Positions 61,904 through 64,000 of a stretch of DNA of 64,000 bases are shown here, piece after piece. The stretch comes from Azolla caroliniana (taxonomy: Eukaryota; Polypodiophyta): contig JBHGNT010000004.1 in assembly GCA_043228905.1 (NCBI GenBank), forward strand, positions 18,290,001 through 18,354,000, in the 5' to 3' direction. The notes under the pieces were generated by a model that was given only the letters and a program-made list of their open reading frames with translations, searched no databases and was not told where the DNA came from. Within the stretch, counting starts at the first letter, position 1, and the number at the start of each line of letters is the position of its first letter. The position numbers were made by a program, and so were the translations under genes.

Positions 61904-64000
61904 TCACTTCGGCATGGGATGTCTTTCCAATCCGATCCTCTTCCGGCATGCTTCCAGCTTGTCGGGTGTGAGCACCTTGGTCAGCATATCCGACCCGTTC
62001 TCGTCGGTGTGGATCTTCGTCAGCACAAACTCCTTGTCTTCTATCCTTTCCCGGATCCAGTGGTATCTACGCTGGATGTGTTTCGTCCGGGAGTGATAGG
62101 CTGCGTTCTTCGCAAGGTGGATGGCACTCTGACTGTCGCAGTAGAGTCGGTACTCCTCTTGCCGGATACCGAGCTCTCTAATGAAGTCCTTCATCCATAT
62201 TATTTCCTTGCCGGCTTCAACAGCCGCCATGTACTCCGCCTCCGTGGTTGACAACGCAACCGTCTTCTGCAGCCTCGACTGCCATGAAACAGCTCCCCCT
62301 GCATACGTCATCACATACCCTGATGTGGACCGGCTGGTATCTGCATCAGCCGACATATCCGAATCGGTGAAACCGTCGAGTTCGGGTTTACCGGAGCCGA
62401 ATCGGAGGCACACATTCGCTGTGCCCTTCAGGTATCGAAGTATCCACTTGACCGCGTTCCAATGCTCTTTGCCGGGATTGCTCATGTACCGGCTCACCAC
62501 TCCGACTGCATATCCGATGTCCGGTCTCGTACACACCATGGCGTACATCAAGCTCCCGACGGCTGAGGCATACGGCACTTTCATCATATCCTCCTTCTCA
62601 GCCTTTGTCTTGGGACTTTGCTTGCTCGACAGCTTGCAGTTTGCCGGGAGGGTCGATCCGACCGGTCTTGCTTCCGACATGTTGAACCGGTGAAGCACCT
62701 TCGTCACGTACTTCTCCTGTGACAGCCACAACTGCTTCTTCTTCCGGTCCCGGATGATGTGCATCCCTAGTATTTGCCTCGCCGGACCCAGGTCCTTCAT
62801 TGAGAAGGTTCGGTGAAGAGCCTTCTTCAGCATCCGTATCTTGACCTGGTCCCGTCCGACGATCAACATGTCGTCCACGTACAGGAGGAGTATTAGAAAG
62901 TCTCCTCCTTCGAACTTCTTCACAAATACGCAATGGTCGGACTGCGTTTTGAGGTACCCTTCGTCGGTCATGAAGGAGTCGAACTTCCGGTACCATTGCC
63001 GGGGAGCCTGCTTCAGTCCGTAAAGGCTCTTCTTCAACCGGCATACCAGGTGCTCCTTCCCTTCCTCCTCGAATCCTTCCGGTTGCTGCATGTAGATCTC
63101 TTCATCGAGGTCGCCGTGAAGGAATGCCGTCTTCACGTCCATCTGTTCTACCTCGAGGTCCATGCTTGCCGCTATGCTCAGCACCGTCCGGATGGAGGTC
63201 ATCTTCACTACCGGGGCAAATATCTCGTCGAAGTCGACGCCCTTCTTTTGCTGAAACCCCTTCACCACGATCCTGGCTTTGTATCTCGGGGGGTTTTCGG
63301 CATCTCCCAGTTTCAGCTTGAACACCCACTTGTTTCGAAGTGCCCGCTTTCCCTTCGGCAACTCCACAAGTTCATATGTGTGGTTCTCATGCAGGGAATC
63401 CATCTCGTCCTGCATGGCACTCAACCACCTGCGGCTCTGGGTGTCATGCTTCGCTTCTTCAAAGCTCTCCGGCTCCCCCTCGTCGGTTAGCAGCACGTGC
63501 TCTGGTTCCGGAAATCTCCGGGGGGCCCTTCTCTCTCTTAGAGGATATCTCCGTTCCGGAGCTTCGGTAACCGGTTCTTCCGATTCTTCTTCATCCGAGA
63601 CCATTTCGGGATCGGGGCCGGTTCCGGTATCATTTTCATCTTCTTCGGCCGGTTCTGTGTCTTCACCGTCTTCGGCCGGATCCTCGAGTGCTAACCGGTC
63701 CCTTGCCGGTCGGGACTGCTCCTCGTAGAGTTGATCCTTACCGGTCGACTTGGAGCTCTTCATCTTCTTCTCCGACTCCCAGTCGGCGAGTGTCTTGTTC
63801 TCCATGAAGATGATATCACGACTCCGGAAAATCTTATTGTCGACCGGGTCCCATACTCGGTAGCCGAACTCGTCGTCGCCGTAGCCGAGGAATATGCATG
63901 GCCGGGTCTTCGGATCTAGCTTTCCTCTCCGGTCCTTTGCCACATGCACGTATGCGAGACACCCGAACACCTTCAGATGCCGGTAGGATACTTCCCTACC
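61904..64000 (-). CDS. Copia family A copy 2: integrase end, reverse transcriptase, RNase H
   Basis: About 699 codons without a stop, open at the window edge; the frame extends above the first internal start to base 64000. From the N-terminal side: integrase end (KVFGCLAYVHVAKDRRGKLD), an acidic linker (GEDTEPAEEDENDTGTGPDP), RT with WVFKLKLGDAENPPRYKARI, MDVKTAFLHGDLDEEIYMQQ, SLYGLKQAPRQWYRKFD and the intact active site FLILLLYVDDMLIVG, then RNase H with SADADTSRSTSGY and LYCDSQSAIHLAKN. All catalytic residues seen are intact and no frame is lost, so this copy may be functional if its 5' part is whole. Confidence 0.95.
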   Translation of the reverse strand, partial: GREVSYRHLKVFGCLAYVHVAKDRRGKLDPKTRPCIFLGYGDDEFGYRVWDPVDNKIFRSRDIIFMENKTLADWESEKKMKSSKSTGKDQLYEEQSRPARDRLALEDPAEDGEDTEPAEEDENDTGTGPDPEMVSDEEESEEPVTEAPERRYPLRERRAPRRFPEPEHVLLTDEGEPESFEEAKHDTQSRRWLSAMQDEMDSLHENHTYELVELPKGKRALRNKWVFKLKLGDAENPPRYKARIVVKGFQQKKGVDFDEIFAPVVKMTSIRTVLSIAASMDLEVEQMDVKTAFLHGDLDEEIYMQQPEGFEEEGKEHLVCRLKKSLYGLKQAPRQWYRKFDSFMTDEGYLKTQSDHCVFVKKFEGGDFLILLLYVDDMLIVGRDQVKIRMLKKALHRTFSMKDLGPARQILGMHIIRDRKKKQLWLSQEKYVTKVLHRFNMSEARPVGSTLPANCKLSSKQSPKTKAEKEDMMKVPYASAVGSLMYAMVCTRPDIGYAVGVVSRYMSNPGKEHWNAVKWILRYLKGTANVCLRFGSGKPELDGFTDSDMSADADTSRSTSGYVMTYAGGAVSWQSRLQKTVALSTTEAEYMAAVEAGKEIIWMKDFIRELGIRQEEYRLYCDSQSAIHLAKNAAYHSRTKHIQRRYHWIRERIEDKEFVLTKIHTDENGSDMLTKVLTPDKLEACRKRIGLERHPMPK

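Noticed and set aside
62181-63728. Plus-strand frames opposite the right-hand Copia pol
   Set aside because: Shadows of a 699-codon pol frame with all RT and RNase H motifs on the minus strand.

Overview
The window is plant nuclear DNA: spliced eukaryotic genes, Ty1/Copia and Ty3/Gypsy elements of plant type, and one intron-containing lipoxygenase gene with a plastid-type N-terminus. I cannot name the species. More than 80 % of the 64 kb is nested, mostly broken transposable elements. The only clear host gene is a nine-exon lipoxygenase (LOX) at 23.1-27.8 kb (+). Its nine exons join into an uninterrupted 893-codon frame with all five iron ligands in place.

Left arm (1-20.9 kb). The 3' end of a young Copia (family A, +) is followed by a partial DNA transposon (1340-6295) with spliced, unrecognised genes on the minus strand and a 1.2-kb palindrome-rich tandem array in an intron. 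Next is a minus-strand Copia of family B (6296-11643) interrupted by a gag-only LTR element (6632-8701). The 3' part of a Tat-like Gypsy (11.6-14.6 kb) and a Copia gag fragment follow. Last is a minus-strand chromodomain Gypsy (15.3-20.9 kb) whose integrase is split by a complete 3.56-kb gag-only LTR element (16574-20134).

Middle (20.9-30 kb). A low-repeat island holds the LOX gene, its promoter with tandem repeats and a TATA box, and downstream a very short-LTR element carrying an integrase fragment with an unusual signature.

Right arm (30-64 kb). A minus-strand family-B Copia (Y) has a 1.6-kb solo LTR inserted in its 3' region. A second family-B Copia (X, +) is inserted in the gag of Y. 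X in turn carries a solo LTR of family A, a small DNA element, a complete third family-B Copia (38497-44958, itself holding a solo family-A LTR), and a complete but decayed Tat-like Gypsy (46532-55172). Fragments at 55.4-57.7 kb are arranged as if part of X and Y had been inverted. A family-A Copia 5' half with a 334-bp tandem duplication, a Gypsy-type protease fragment and a second young family-A Copia (minus) close the window, so the window ends carry near-identical inverted copies.

The strongest candidate for something undescribed is a set of small hairpins with an invariant GGATT loop and compensating stem changes, repeated in the transcribed part of the LTRs of the gag-only family. Insertion order was read from target-site duplications and split reading frames. 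No database search was possible, so family names rest on motifs only.
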